Source: Pseudomonas sp. 10S4 (GTDB lineage: Bacteria > Pseudomonadota > Gammaproteobacteria > Pseudomonadales > Pseudomonadaceae). Taken from it: DNA of 64,000 bases. Under the pieces are notes generated by a model, which was not told where the DNA came from, made no database searches, and saw only the letters and a list, made by a program, of their open reading frames with translations. Where the stretch lies: contig NZ_CP133774.1 in assembly GCF_034344865.1 (NCBI RefSeq), forward strand, positions 3,472,001 to 3,536,000. Direction: 5' to 3'. Shown one piece after another: positions 1 through 9,267 of this stretch (position 1 is the first letter of the stretch; the number at the start of each line of letters is the position of its first letter). Position numbers and translations under genes: made by a program.

Positions 1-458
1 AACAGGTTGAGGGTCATCAGCAAGTCCGACAGGCCCAGACCCCACTTGCCCAGTTCCACCAGCAGGTTGTCAGTGCCGTTGCGGAAAAAGCCGTTGCGCA
101 GCTCCTGATAACGGCCCTGGCCGTATTTTTCTGCGACTTCTTCAGCACACAAAACACCACCGAGGCTGTCACTCCAGCCGCACGTGTCGGCGGTGATCGC
201 CGCCAGCACCCGGCCCATGTCCGAGTACAAACAATGGCCGCTGGTGAGCTTGGCGGTGTGTTGGCATTTGAGGCTGTCGGGCAGGTTCAGGCGTTCGGTT
301 TTTTCATTGGCGTTGAGCAGCGTCAGGCTGACATTTGCACCGCCGCGCAGGTCGGTCAGGCGCAGCAATTGGCCGCGCTTCAAAACGAAGGAACGATGGC
401 CGCCGCCAGGGAGCATTTCCTCGGCGAAGGGCGGGAACAGTCGGGTCGAATCAGTCAT
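1..458 (-). CDS. Urea-carboxylase-associated protein (DUF1989), partial
   Basis: The ATG is at 458-456 and the reading frame stays open to the window edge, so the C-terminus is missing. The visible part begins MTDSTRLFPPFAEEMLPGGG and contains LRGGANVSLTLLNA and a later SDMGRVLAAITADTCGWSDS, which fit the DUF1989 'urea carboxylase-associated protein 1' family. Such proteins are encoded between an ABC transporter and the urea/guanidine carboxylase with its allophanate hydrolase. The gene follows the ATPase gene by 13 bp on the same strand, so it is co-transcribed. The carboxylase genes would lie beyond position 1 and are not seen. The family has similarity to aminomethyltransferases and is linked to guanidine breakdown; its exact reaction here is inferred. 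Confidence 0.85.
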   Translation of the reverse strand, partial: MTDSTRLFPPFAEEMLPGGGHRSFVLKRGQLLRLTDLRGGANVSLTLLNANEKTERLNLPDSLKCQHTAKLTSGHCLYSDMGRVLAAITADTCGWSDSLGGVLCAEEVAEKYGQGRYQELRNGFFRNGTDNLLVELGKWGLGLSDLLMTLNL

Positions 459-471
459 GTGCAAAATCCTC

Positions 472-1260
472 TTAAGCGGTGCGAAGCGTGCCTGCCAATT
501 CAATCGGCAAGGCATCGACGGCGGCGCGATGGGCGCGGCGGTCGCTGTTCAAAGGGATGTCGTAGGTGATGCGCGCGCCATAGGCGCCGGGGGCGTGCGG
601 GTCGATGCGGACCTTGTCGAACACCAGCAGCCGCGTGCCGAGGGTGAAGCCTTCGGACAGGTCATGGGTGACCATGAACACCGTCAGTTGCGTCTCGCGC
701 CACAGCTCCAGCAGCAACTGATGCATGTCTTTGCGGATGCCCGGATCGAGGGCGCCGAACGGTTCGTCGAGCAGCAACACGCGCGGCTTCATGATCAACG
801 CCTGGGCGATGGCCAGCCGTTGCTGCATGCCGCCGGAGAGCTGCGCTGGGTACTTGTCCAGCGAGTGGCCGAGGCCGACCTTGTGCAGCAACACTGAAGC
901 CTGTTCGCGGGCGTCTTTTTTAGCGCTGCCGAACAAGCGCCCGAGCAGTGGCGAGCGCGGCAGTTCGAGGCCGAGGGCGACGTTGTCCAGCACGCTCAGG
1001 TGCGGGAACACCGAGTAGCGCTGGAACACCACGCCACGGCTTGAGTCCGGTTCGCCGGCCAGGGCTTGGCCGTCCAACAAAATCTCGCCGCGACTGGCTT
1101 TTTCCTGACCCAGCAGCAAGCGCAGGAAGGTCGACTTGCCGCAACCCGAAGCGCCGACCAAGGTGCAGAACTCACCCTCGTTGACGTTCAGGTTCAGACC
1201 TTCGAGGACGACCTGATCGGCGTACTGCTGCCAGACGTTTTTCACGGTGATGAAGCTCAT
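472..1260 (-). CDS. ABC transporter ATP-binding protein (guanidine/urea-type uptake)
   Basis: A 262-aa nitrate/taurine-type importer ATPase that powers the permease encoded upstream. Walker A is GASGCGKSTF near residue 37, the signature is LSGGMQQRLAIAQA near residue 140, Walker B is VLLLDEPFGALD near 160, and the switch histidine lies in MVTHDLSEG near 194. All catalytic motifs are present and the length is normal. Its start overlaps the permease stop by 4 bp (ATGA), indicating translational coupling. Substrate assignment rests on the guanidine-I riboswitch upstream and the DUF1989 gene downstream, not on the ATPase itself. Confidence 0.93.
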   Translation of the reverse strand: MSFITVKNVWQQYADQVVLEGLNLNVNEGEFCTLVGASGCGKSTFLRLLLGQEKASRGEILLDGQALAGEPDSSRGVVFQRYSVFPHLSVLDNVALGLELPRSPLLGRLFGSAKKDAREQASVLLHKVGLGHSLDKYPAQLSGGMQQRLAIAQALIMKPRVLLLDEPFGALDPGIRKDMHQLLLELWRETQLTVFMVTHDLSEGFTLGTRLLVFDKVRIDPHAPGAYGARITYDIPLNSDRRAHRAAVDALPIELAGTLRTA

Positions 1261-2072
1261 GCTCGCGCTCCTTCATACCAAGGAAACGCACGCTGAGTCA
1301 GGCGCTTCAGGCCCCAATCCATCAGCCAGGCGAGCAGGGTGATCCAGACCACATACGGCAGGATCACGTCCATCGCCAGGTAACGGCGCACCAGAAAAAT
1401 CCGGTAGCCGAGGCCGTCAGTGGAGGCGATCGCTTCGGCGGCGATCAGGAACAACCATGCCGAACCGAGCATCAGCCGCAGCGAAATGAGCAGGCGCGGC
1501 AGCAATTGCGGCAGGATCACTCGCAGCATCAGCGTCCAGGTCGAGGCGCCGAGGGTCTGGGCCTTGATCAGCAACTCGACGGGGATTTCCCGGGCGCGTT
1601 GTTCCAGATCCCGAGCCAGCGCCGGGGTGATGCCGATCACGATCAGCATCACTTTCGACAACTCGCCCAAGCCGAAGACGATGAACAGAATCGGCAGGAT
1701 CGCCAGTGGCGGCACCATCGACAGCACCGTCAGCAATGGCGATAACGGTGCGCCGAACAACGGCAAAGTCCCGGCCGCCATGCCCAGGCATAACCCGGCC
1801 AAGGCACTGATGCCCAGTCCAATGACCAGCCGTCGCAGGCTGGAGGCGCTGTCTTGCCAGAGCACGTATTCACCGGTGCGGGTGTCGGCGACGAAGGCCA
1901 GGCGTTTGACCGCGTCGGTCATCTGCACGGCGCTCGGCAGCAGTTTGTCGTTGGGGTTGTCCGTCAGCCGCTCGGCCGAGCCTAAAAAGTAGGCGAGCAG
2001 CACCAGGGCGAACGGCAGGATCACCAACAACAGGCGACTCGGGCGATCCGGGTGACGATTGATCAGGCGCAT
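1257..2072 (-). CDS. ABC transporter permease (TauC/SsuC-like)
   Basis: A 271-aa inner-membrane permease of the binding-protein-dependent type, predicted to have about six transmembrane helices. It starts with a cytoplasmic basic stretch (MRLINRHPDRPSR) and a first helix rich in Leu, Ala and Val. The ATPase-contacting EAA-like loop lies around ELLIKAQTLGASTWTLM. It follows the binding-protein gene by 17 bp and overlaps the ATPase by 4 bp. It most likely imports guanidine or a related compound, as inferred from the riboswitch and the DUF1989 neighbour. Confidence 0.92.
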   Translation of the reverse strand: MRLINRHPDRPSRLLLVILPFALVLLAYFLGSAERLTDNPNDKLLPSAVQMTDAVKRLAFVADTRTGEYVLWQDSASSLRRLVIGLGISALAGLCLGMAAGTLPLFGAPLSPLLTVLSMVPPLAILPILFIVFGLGELSKVMLIVIGITPALARDLEQRAREIPVELLIKAQTLGASTWTLMLRVILPQLLPRLLISLRLMLGSAWLFLIAAEAIASTDGLGYRIFLVRRYLAMDVILPYVVWITLLAWLMDWGLKRLTQRAFPWYEGARA

Positions 2073-2089
2073 GGCCAGGTCCTCCTTTA

Positions 2090-3158
2090 TTACAGCTTGG
2101 AGTCAGCAGCCATCTGCACGTAGCTCGGGTCGAAGCGCAGCTTGAGGTTGCCCTTGTCGCCGCTGGTCACGCCGTTGGCGAAAGCCATACCGACGGCGCT
2201 GGTGTCCTTGGCGCCTTCACCGAGCAAGCCGTGTTGGAACGAGAACTCGGCAACTTTGCGCATGGTGTCCGGCAGTTGCTTGCTGTTAGAGAACGCCAGG
2301 GCTTCCTGCGGGGTGGCGAACAATTTGGTGGTGTCGAGTTGCGACTGGAAACCGGCCAGGTCGGTGCCCGAGGCTTTGGCCATGTGTTCCAGCGCCGCTT
2401 TGCTCGCGGCGTTTTTCGCGTTCATCAACTCGACCACTTCGAACCAGGCACCGGTGAGTGCTTTGCCCAGGGCCGGGTTGTCTTTGAGGGTGGCGCTGTT
2501 GACCACCATCATGTCCATGATTTCGCCAGGCACCTGGCTTGAGTTGAAGACTTCGGTCACGCCGGGTTTGGCCTTGATGTCCGAGAGCATCGGGTTCCAG
2601 GTGGTGACGGCTTTGACTTGATCGGTATTGAAGGCCGCCGAGATGTCGGCGTCGGAGGTGTTGACCACTTTCAGGTCTTTCTCGGTGAGATCGACTGAAT
2701 CGAGGGCGCGGGCCAGCAGGTAATGGGAAACCGAGAGTTCCACCAGATTGACGTCCATGCCCTTGAGGTCGGCGACTTTCTTGCCTTCGCCCTTGAGCAC
2801 AATGCCGTCGTTGCCGTTCGAGAAGTCGCTGACGATCAGCGCGGTGCTGTCGACGCCACCGGCCGCCGGAATGGTCAGCGCGTCCATGTTGGTCATGGTG
2901 CAGCCATCGAACTGGCCGGCGGTGTATTGATTGATCGACTCGACGTAGTCGTTGAGGCTGCACCACATCGATTTTGATGCCGTACTTTTTCGCCCATTTG
3001 TCGACGATGCCTTGGCTGCCGGCGTATTCCCAGGGCATCCAACCGGCATAGATAGTCCAGCAAACGCTGAAGTGGTCTTTTTGTGCGGCTTGGGACGAGA
3101 CGCTCACGAGGGCGGCGAACGCAGCGGCGAGCAGGGCGGGTAAACGTAGTCGGGACAT
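2090..3158 (-). pseudogene. ABC transporter substrate-binding protein, frameshifted by one extra base
   Basis: The periplasmic binding protein of the same transporter. The N-terminus is a classic signal peptide (MSRLRLPALLAAAFAALVSV, cleaved near SSQAA), followed by CWTIYAGWMPWEYAGSQGI. After KIDVVQ the frame breaks. The downstream frame resumes with LNDYVESINQYTAGQF and runs to the stop. The break is an extra G at 2956-2957 (CAGCCTCAAC on the coding strand where CAGCTCAAC is expected). Removing one base gives a continuous 355-aa protein, normal for this NMT1/TauA-like family. The start has a good GGAGAA ribosome site. Either the gene is dead or, more likely, this is a sequencing error, since both halves are well preserved. 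Confidence 0.85.
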
Positions 3159-3217
3159 GGGATGGTTCTCCAGTTGATGATGGGCGGACAGGAAGGCAGC
3201 AGCACCGTAAACGGTGG

Positions 3218-3316
3218 CTTGTCTCCCGGGCTTTTGTCCCGCCGTGTAACCTCAACTGGAGGTCGCCAACTCTCGGACCAGCCACTCGCCTAAGCGAGCC
3301 GGAACCCTAGTCAGCC
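3218..3316 (-). promoter_or_regulatory. Guanidine-I (ykkC) riboswitch
   Basis: Read on the minus strand, the leader of the ABC transporter operon shows, in order, the blocks CTAGGGTTCCGG, CTGGTCCGAGAG, ACACGGCGGGACAAAAG and CCCGGGAGA. These are the conserved segments of the guanidine-I (ykkC-yxkD) riboswitch, a class known to precede urea/guanidine carboxylase operons and guanidine exporters. It sits about 60 nt before the binding-protein start. It predicts that the transporter and downstream carboxylase genes are switched on by free guanidine. Boundaries are approximate. Confidence 0.9.
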
Positions 3317-3603
3317 ATTGCAAATTGTGGTGCCGCGAACCTGTGATGACTCCTGCACGCTTTTACTAAAGCGAGAGCCGTGCCAAGTCGGCGTAAGCCT
3401 TCTAGTCGGGGCATTGCGGGTTTTGTGCCCGTGGCTGCAGGTGCCGTGGCGCATTGTGATGGTGCGGCTGCGCACTGTTATGGGACGGGTTGGCCGCTGA
3501 TCTGAAGGTTGGCGCCAAGGCGCACTTGTCGAGGGTTTTCGAGTCAAAGCTTATGTAGGCCGGCCTGTGCCGACTGCCGCCGTTGGTCTTCCAGGAGGCC
3601 GCC

Positions 3604-3879
3604 ATGTTCCGTCGAAAAACGCTTCTTCGATGCCTGCTCAGCGCATCGATCGGATTGGGTCTATCAGCTTGTTATTACTACCCGGCACCTGCTGCGGTAT
3701 ACACCGACCCTTACTACTCACCCGGTTATTACTCGCCCTACTACTACGGTGGCTATTACTCGCCCTGGTACTTCGGCGGTTACTACGGTCCACGTTTTTA
3801 CGGTGGTTACCACGCCTATTACCACGGTGGCTACGGCTCTCGTTATTCCCGCGGCGGATACCACTACGGGCACCATTAA
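3604..3879 (+). CDS. Small Tyr/Gly-rich lipoprotein
   Basis: A predicted outer-membrane or periplasmic lipoprotein of 91 aa. It starts at the ATG after a strong AGGAGG, giving MFRRKTLLRCLLSASIGLGL followed by the lipobox LSAC. The mature part is almost entirely Tyr-Tyr-Gly/Ser/Pro repeats (YYSPGYYSPYYYGGYYS and similar) and ends His-rich. No catalytic domain is visible. A second Tyr-rich lipoprotein follows at 4090 with the same ribosome-site context, suggesting a duplicated pair. Function unknown; low complexity makes homology assignment unsafe. Confidence 0.7.
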   Translation: MFRRKTLLRCLLSASIGLGLSACYYYPAPAAVYTDPYYSPGYYSPYYYGGYYSPWYFGGYYGPRFYGGYHAYYHGGYGSRYSRGGYHYGHH

Positions 3880-3892
3880 TCAGCGGATGAAT

Positions 3893-3927
3893 ACGGCGGC
3901 GTCTCCGGTTTTCTGGAGGCGCCGTTT
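3893..3927 (+). terminator. Rho-independent terminator
   Basis: The inverted repeat GGCGTCTCC/GGAGGCGCC is followed directly by a run of six T, 14 bp after the stop of the upstream lipoprotein gene. Confidence 0.8.
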
Positions 3928-4089
3928 TTTATGGGCGGATGAAAAACCTCTCATCGGCGACTTGTATCAATGTGTTTCATAAACGCACCAGATTCCGAAA
4001 TCGATGTCTGATCTTTCGACAGTCGCCAATAATGAGCTGTCGCCTGCCAGCGTCGCTGGTGTGGCTCACTCGCGGTCCAGGAGGCCGCT

Positions 4090-4494
4090 ATGTATCGCCG
4101 AATTCTTATGCTGGTCGTGTTGAGTTTGTCCCTTGGTGCATGCGCTCCCTATTCCTACGGAGATGGAGGATCCAGCTACTACAGCTCAGAGGTCTACACG
4201 TCCCCCGCGCCGGCTTACTACTCGGGCGGTGGCAGCTATTACGCAGCCCCACGCTACTATCAGCCAGCACCGCGTTACTACCAACCGGCCCCTCGTTACT
4301 ATTCGGCGCCGCGTTATTACCAGGCGCAACCGCGCTACTACCAGTCCCAGAACCGTGGCTGGCAAGGGCATGACCGAGGTGGTTGGGACGGCCACAATCG
4401 CGGCAATTGGGACAATGACCGCCGTGGTCATGATGGTCGAGGAGACCACCGAGGTGGACGTGGCGATCACGACGGTCGCGATGGCCACCGTTAA
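4090..4494 (+). CDS. Tyr-rich lipoprotein with Asp/Gly/His/Arg-rich tail
   Basis: A 134-aa lipoprotein. MYRRILMLVVLSLSLGAC carries the lipobox LGAC. The middle holds repeated blocks of the type PRYYQPA (about six). The C-terminal third is a charged low-complexity tail of DRGGWDGH/DRRGHDGRG units, polar and probably disordered. The CCAGGAGGCCGC element before the ATG is the same as before the lipoprotein gene at 3604. The gene ends in a strong terminator. Role unknown; surface or envelope localisation is inferred from the lipobox. Confidence 0.7.
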   Translation: MYRRILMLVVLSLSLGACAPYSYGDGGSSYYSSEVYTSPAPAYYSGGGSYYAAPRYYQPAPRYYQPAPRYYSAPRYYQAQPRYYQSQNRGWQGHDRGGWDGHNRGNWDNDRRGHDGRGDHRGGRGDHDGRDGHR

Positions 4495-4502
4495 GCAGCT
4501 AC

Positions 4503-4534
4503 AAAAAAGCGGCGCATTAAGCGCCGCTTTTTTT
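4503..4534 (+). terminator. Rho-independent terminator
   Basis: AAAAAAGCGGCGC / GCGCCGCTTTTTTT forms a long perfect GC-rich hairpin with a T tract just after the lipoprotein stop. It also marks the border to the AT-rich island. Confidence 0.9.
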
Positions 4535-4682
4535 GCCCGGGTAAATTGCACCTTCTCCTAGGAAGTTCTCGGAACCCTCCTACAGTTTTATTTCTGCGTA
4601 TTTGTTAGCGTTTGTATATTCATATTGATGTTGAAAAATCTCAATTTAATGGAGGTATCTAAGGAAGGACACCGGCTGGATC

Positions 4683-5912
4683 ATGGATTTACTTATTGTT
4701 CATCAAAACTTTCCCGGTCAGTTTCGACATGTTGCGTTGGCGGCGTTGAATCGACCGGGTATCACCGTTACCGCGATAGGGCGAGACACCGCTCCCGGCA
4801 TTTCTGGCATAAAGCTGTTTCGTTATAGACCTGTGAGAAAAACATCGAGTTTAGCTCATCCCTATTTGTATAAATATGAAGAGGCGATAGTTGATGGGCA
4901 GCAAGTTTTTAGAATATTGATGAAGCTTAAGCAGGAAGGTTATCGCCCGGATGTGATTCTCGCTCATCCAGGATGGGGTGAAACACTGTTCGCCAAGGAT
5001 GTGTATCCAGATTCTCCTCTGATTCATTTTTGTGAATATTATTATCATTCAAAGAAAACGGATATGGATTTTGATCCGGAGTTTCCGTGTGCCACTGGTG
5101 CTGCTTCAAGCCTTCGCCCGCTGAATTCAATGCACCTTTTGAATCTTGAACAATGCGATGTTGGAATTGCGCCTACCCATTGGCAGCGAAGCCTGTTTCC
5201 CTTGAGTTATCAATCTAAAATTCACGTTATTCATGAGGGTATTCCTTTTCAATTGCCTGACGCTGTACAGGTCAACTCTGTGACGCTACCCAGTGGGTAT
5301 GTGATAAGTGCAGGCCAACCCATCGTGACGTATGTTGCCCGGAATCTTGAGCCCTATCGTGGGTTTCATAGTTTCATGAGATCCATTCCTTATATTCAGG
5401 CCCAGTGTCCGAACGCCAACATCGTGATAGTGGGAGGCGATGGCGTAAGTTATGGGCGAAAGCCCGTAGGGTATGAAAGTTGGCGCAGCAAAATGATGGC
5501 TGAGTTGGATGTTGATCTGTCAAATATTCATTTTACGGGCAGACTGCCTTATGAAACTTATAGAGCTGTTCTGCAACTTTCAGTGGTACATGTTTATTTG
5601 ACGTATCCCTTCGTGTTGTCTTGGTCGATGTTAGAGGCGATGGCATCTGGGTGTGTCGTGATCGGGTCCGATACCGCACCGGTTAAGGAGGTGGTTATTG
5701 ACGGAGTCAATGGGTTGCTGGTGGACTTTTTTGACAGTAAGGAGATTGCGCGAAAAGTGTGCGGTGTTTTGAAGTCAGGCGGAGACTTTGGCTTGATTAG
5801 AGACTCAGCGAGATCGACGGCAATCAGGTTCGATATCAAACATGGGGTGAAGGCGTATTTTGATATTTTTGACCGTGCGATCTCAGGCTGTTACTCAATA
5901 CAAACTGTTTGA
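4683..5912 (+). CDS. Glycosyltransferase family 4 protein
   Basis: A 409-aa GT-B glycosyltransferase, predicted to be cytoplasmic and to use a nucleotide sugar. The N-terminal lobe starts MDLLIVHQNFPGQFRHVA. A hinge/acceptor region has VTYVARNLEPYRGFHSF near 210, and the C-terminal donor lobe has FTGRLPYETYRAVLQ and the signature SMLEAMASGCVVIGSDTAPVKE near 315-335. Length is normal. It opens the AT-rich RTX island; from codon 304 to its stop the gene is part of the 1.23-kb unit repeated downstream. It may glycosylate one of the island's proteins, but acceptor and sugar are unknown. Codon use (many AGA, ATA, TTA) differs from the flanks. Confidence 0.9.
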   Translation: MDLLIVHQNFPGQFRHVALAALNRPGITVTAIGRDTAPGISGIKLFRYRPVRKTSSLAHPYLYKYEEAIVDGQQVFRILMKLKQEGYRPDVILAHPGWGETLFAKDVYPDSPLIHFCEYYYHSKKTDMDFDPEFPCATGAASSLRPLNSMHLLNLEQCDVGIAPTHWQRSLFPLSYQSKIHVIHEGIPFQLPDAVQVNSVTLPSGYVISAGQPIVTYVARNLEPYRGFHSFMRSIPYIQAQCPNANIVIVGGDGVSYGRKPVGYESWRSKMMAELDVDLSNIHFTGRLPYETYRAVLQLSVVHVYLTYPFVLSWSMLEAMASGCVVIGSDTAPVKEVVIDGVNGLLVDFFDSKEIARKVCGVLKSGGDFGLIRDSARSTAIRFDIKHGVKAYFDIFDRAISGCYSIQTV

Positions 5913-5932
5913 TCATTTGAAAAGGAGTTTAA

Positions 5933-6790
5933 ATGTTTGAGATTTTTCATAAATGTAAGAGTTGGTGGTTTAAGAAGTTACTGAAGTACGGCCTGCTTTT
6001 GAGTTTTTGCTATTGGTTGGTGGGTTTTTACCTTGAATGGGAGGAAATGGCGGAATATCGGGAGCGTAGCCGCAAGGAGTCAGAAGCATGCAGTAAAAAA
6101 ATTGGCGATTTGGATCATATTCCAATTTTCGGTGGAAGCTTTATTGATAGAGCTCGGTTAACTGGACTTCGCCTGAGTACTACCGTGTGGAAAGGGCAAT
6201 GTGTTGCACATCTACTAGAGGGGGCTTTTTGGTGGACGGGGAATGAGCTTCGCCCAGTCAATGTGGAGAAAATGATAGAACCGGAACCCCACTGGGGACA
6301 TTTCTACGTGACGGCCAAGTTGTATACCAGAAAGGCATCCACTGGGCCATATGCGGTGGGACGTAAGACTACTGATTGGCCTAAGGGGCTCATCGTAAAA
6401 CTGAAAAATTATCCGGGGTTAGAGCTCTGGCTTAATGCTCTGCCTCCTAGTGCTGAGAATTATTTCTCAGTTAAAAATTTCATAATTCGTGATTGGCGCC
6501 GAGGTGACGGAACACCGCGTGAGATAGCGTGTGACGGCTTAGGCTCGCGATCGAGAATAGTTTTAGACAGTGGGGTGGGTCGGGCCGATCTTCTGAAGTT
6601 TAATAAAACACAATTGGAAAATGTAGATTTTGGTGATTTAACAGTCCGTTGCACGGTTGAATTGCATGATTTCGATTTTGCAGGAGGGTCTGCTCGTGTA
6701 GGGACCTCGACTAAATCGTTACTGGGTGCGCCCAAAGCACTTCAGATGATTAATGAATATCTTTCGAATTCCATAATTACAGGGAAGTAA
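5933..6790 (+). CDS. Hypothetical membrane-anchored protein, copy 1 of 4
   Basis: A 285-aa protein with an AAAGGAG ribosome site. A basic N-terminus (residues 1-18) precedes one transmembrane helix (about 19-34, LLLSFCYWLVGFYLEW), then a charged stretch (MAEYRERSRKESEACSKK) and a roughly 230-aa soluble domain. By the positive-inside rule the domain faces the periplasm. Recognisable blocks are IPIFGGSFIDRARLTGLRLS, WGHFYVTAKLYTRKAS and LKNYPGLELWLNALPPS. I do not recognise the family. Three further copies follow, and copy 4 is followed at once by an RTX gene, so a partner, maturation or immunity role toward the RTX protein is possible but is inference only. Confidence 0.75.
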   Translation: MFEIFHKCKSWWFKKLLKYGLLLSFCYWLVGFYLEWEEMAEYRERSRKESEACSKKIGDLDHIPIFGGSFIDRARLTGLRLSTTVWKGQCVAHLLEGAFWWTGNELRPVNVEKMIEPEPHWGHFYVTAKLYTRKASTGPYAVGRKTTDWPKGLIVKLKNYPGLELWLNALPPSAENYFSVKNFIIRDWRRGDGTPREIACDGLGSRSRIVLDSGVGRADLLKFNKTQLENVDFGDLTVRCTVELHDFDFAGGSARVGTSTKSLLGAPKALQMINEYLSNSIITGK

Positions 6791-6808
6791 TAATGAGCTA
6801 CGTTTTTA

Positions 6809-7138
6809 ATGATTCATGTTTATTTGACGTACCTCTTCGTGTTGTCTTGGTCGATGTTAGAGGCGATGGCGTCTGGGTGTGTCGTGATCGGGTCCGATAC
6901 CGCACCGGTTAAGGAGGTGATTGTTGATGGAGTAAACGGCTTGCTGGTGGATTTTTTTGACAGTGAGGAGATTGCGCGAAAATTTTGCAGTGTTTTGAGG
7001 TCGTGCGAGGATTTTAGTTTGATTAGAGAGGCAGCGAGATCGACTGCGATCAGATTCGATATCAAATATGGGGTGAAGGGCTATTTTGATATTTTTGATC
7101 GTGCGATTTCAGGCTGTTACTCAACACAAACTGTTTGA
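6809..7138 (+). pseudogene. Glycosyltransferase C-terminal fragment (repeat unit 2)
   Basis: A duplication remnant carrying the last ~106 codons of the GT gene. The frame remains open from an ATG that belongs to the copied RTX 5' end (AATGATTCATG), producing MIHVYLTYLFVLSWSMLEAM and onward. It lacks the acceptor lobe and most of the donor site, so it cannot be a working transferase. Several substitutions from the parent (for example LFVLSW, FCSVLRSCEDFSL) show it is not recent. In a second frame the RTX start gives a 39-codon open frame, 6793-6912. Confidence 0.7.
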
Positions 7139-7158
7139 TCATTTGAAAAGGAGTTTAA

Positions 7159-8016
7159 ATGTTTAAGATTTTTCGTAAACGTAAGAGTTGGGGTTTAAGA
7201 AGTTACTGAAGTACGGCCTGCTTTTGAGTTTTTGCTATTGGTTGGTGGGTTTTTACCTTGAATGGGAGGAAATGGCGGAATATCGGGAGCGTAGCCGCAA
7301 GGAGTCAGAAGCATGCAGTAAAAAAAATTGGCGATTTGGATCATATTCCAATTTTCGGTGGAAGCTTTATTGATAGAGCTCGGTTAACTGGACTTCGCCT
7401 GAGTACTACCGTGTGGAAAGGGCAATGTGTTGCACATCTACTAGAGGGGGCTTTTTGGTGGACGGGGACTGAGCTTCGCCCAGTCAATGTGGAGAAAATG
7501 ATAGAACCGGAACCCCACTGGGGACATTTCTACGTGACGGCCAAGTTGTATACCAGAAAGGCATCCACTGGGCCATATGCGGTGGGACGTAAGACTACTG
7601 ATTGGCCTAAGGGGCTCATCGTAAAACTGAAAAATTATCCGGGGTTAGAGCTCTGGCTTAATGCTCTGCCTCCTAGTGCTGAGAATTATCACTCAGTTAC
7701 AAATTTTATAATTCGCGATTGGCGCCGAGGTGATGGAACACCGCGGGTGATCGCATGTGACGGCTTGGGCTATTCATGGGAAAGGACTTTAAAAAGTGGA
7801 GTGGGACGGGACGATCTTTTGAAGTTTAATAGGACGCAATTGGAAAATATAGATTTTGGTCGTTTAACAATCCATTGCACGGTCGGACTGCATGACTTCG
7901 AATTTTCAGGTGGAGTTGCTCGTGTAGGGACAGGGACTGAATCGTTACTGGGTGCACCCAAAGCGCTACAGATGATTAATGAATATCTTTCGAATTCCAT
8001 AATTACAAGGAAGTAA
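7159..8016 (+). pseudogene. Hypothetical membrane-anchored protein, copy 2, two compensating frameshifts
   Basis: Second copy of the 285-codon gene. Total length is exactly 858 bp as in copies 1 and 4, but one base is missing at about 7191 (TTGGGGTTT where copy 1 has TTGGTGGTTT). One A is also extra at 7320-7327 (eight A against seven). Between them the frame is shifted and a TGA follows near codon 17, so as written only an internal start could yield the C-terminal domain. Apart from these two bases the protein matches copy 1 with scattered changes, mostly after residue 205. Two homopolymer sequencing errors would fully explain it. Confidence 0.7.
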
Positions 8017-8034
8017 TAATGAGCTACGTTTTTA

Positions 8035-8349
8035 ATGATTCATGTTTATTTGACGTACCCCTTCGTGTTGTCTTGGTCGATGTTAGAGGCGATGGCGTCT
8101 GGGTGTGTGGTGATCGGGTCCGATACCGCACCGGTTAAGGAGGTGGTTATTGACGGAGTCAATGGGTTGCTGGTGGACTTTTTTGACAGTAAGGAGATTT
8201 CGCGAAAAGTGTGCGGTGTTTTGAAGTCAGGCGGAGACTTTGGCTTGATTAGAGACTCAGCTAGATCGACGGCAATCAGGTTCGATATCAAACATGGGGT
8301 GAAGGCGTATTTTGATATTTTTGACCGTGCGATTTCAGATTGTTGCTAA
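8035..8349 (+). pseudogene. Glycosyltransferase C-terminal fragment (repeat unit 3)
   Basis: Same structure as the fragment at 6809: an ATG supplied by the copied RTX 5' end, then MIHVYLTYPFVLSWSMLEAM and the rest of the C-terminal lobe. It ends earlier (AISDCC) because the sequence before the next gene has changed. It is closer to the parent GT gene than unit 2 is. Probably non-functional as an enzyme. Confidence 0.7.
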
Positions 8350-8386
8350 AAAACAAACTGTATGATCATTTAAAAGGGAGCTTTAA

Positions 8387-9243
8387 ATGCTTAAGTTTTT
8401 TCGCAAAGGTATGTCTAGGTGGTGTGGGAAGATACTGAAATACGGATTGTTTTTGGCTTTTTGCTATTGGTCTGTAGGGTTCTACATTGAATGGGAGGAA
8501 ATGGCGGAATACCGGGAGCGCAGCCGCAAGGAGTCAGAAGCATGCAGTAAAAAAATTGGCGATTTGGATCATATTCCAATTTTCGGTGGAAGCTTTATTG
8601 ATAGAGCTCGGTTAACTGGATTACGCCTAGGTACTTCCGTGAGGAATGGGCAATGTGTTGCAGATCTACTAGAGGGGGCTTTTGGTGGACGGGGACTGAA
8701 CTTCGCCCAGTCTATGTGGAGAAAATGATAGAACCGGACCCCCACTGGGGACACTTCTATGTGACGGCCAGGTTGTATACAAGAAAGGCATCCACTGGGC
8801 CATATGCTGTGGGGCGTAAGACGACCGACTGGCCTAGGGGGCTTATTGTAAAACTGAAAAATTATCCGGGGTTGGAGCTATGGCTTAATGCTGTGCCTCC
8901 TAGCGCGGAAAATTACTTCTCAGTTAAAAATTTCATAATTCGTGATTGGCGCCGAGGTGACGGAACACCGCGTGAGATAGCGTGTGACGGCCTGGGCTCT
9001 TCAAGGGAAAGGACTTTAAAAGGTGGAGTGACTCGGGCAGAACTTTTGAAATTTACCAAAACACAATTGGAAAATGTAGATTTTGGTCGTTTAACAGTCC
9101 ATTGCACGGTCGGATTGCATGATTTCGATTTTGCAGGTGGGGACGCCCGTGTAGGAACAGGGACTGAATCGTTACAGGGTGCACCCATAGCGCTTCAGAT
9201 GATTAATGAATACCTTTCGAATTCCATAATTACAGGGAAGTAA
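8387..9243 (+). pseudogene. Hypothetical membrane-anchored protein, copy 3, frameshifted
   Basis: Third copy, 857 bp, one base short of the 858 of copies 1 and 4. The N-terminus (MLKFFRKGMSRWCGKILKYG) and helix match copy 4 rather than copy 1. The frame breaks at about 8679-8684, where GAGGGGGC has one G fewer than copy 4 (GAGGGGGGC). The upstream frame then ends at 8728, while the correct frame continues (FWWTGTELRPVYVEKMIEP) to 9243. The region after residue 205 differs from the other copies. A homopolymer sequencing error is a simple alternative to true inactivation. Confidence 0.7.
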
Positions 9244-9267
9244 TAATGAGCTACGTTTTTAACGATT

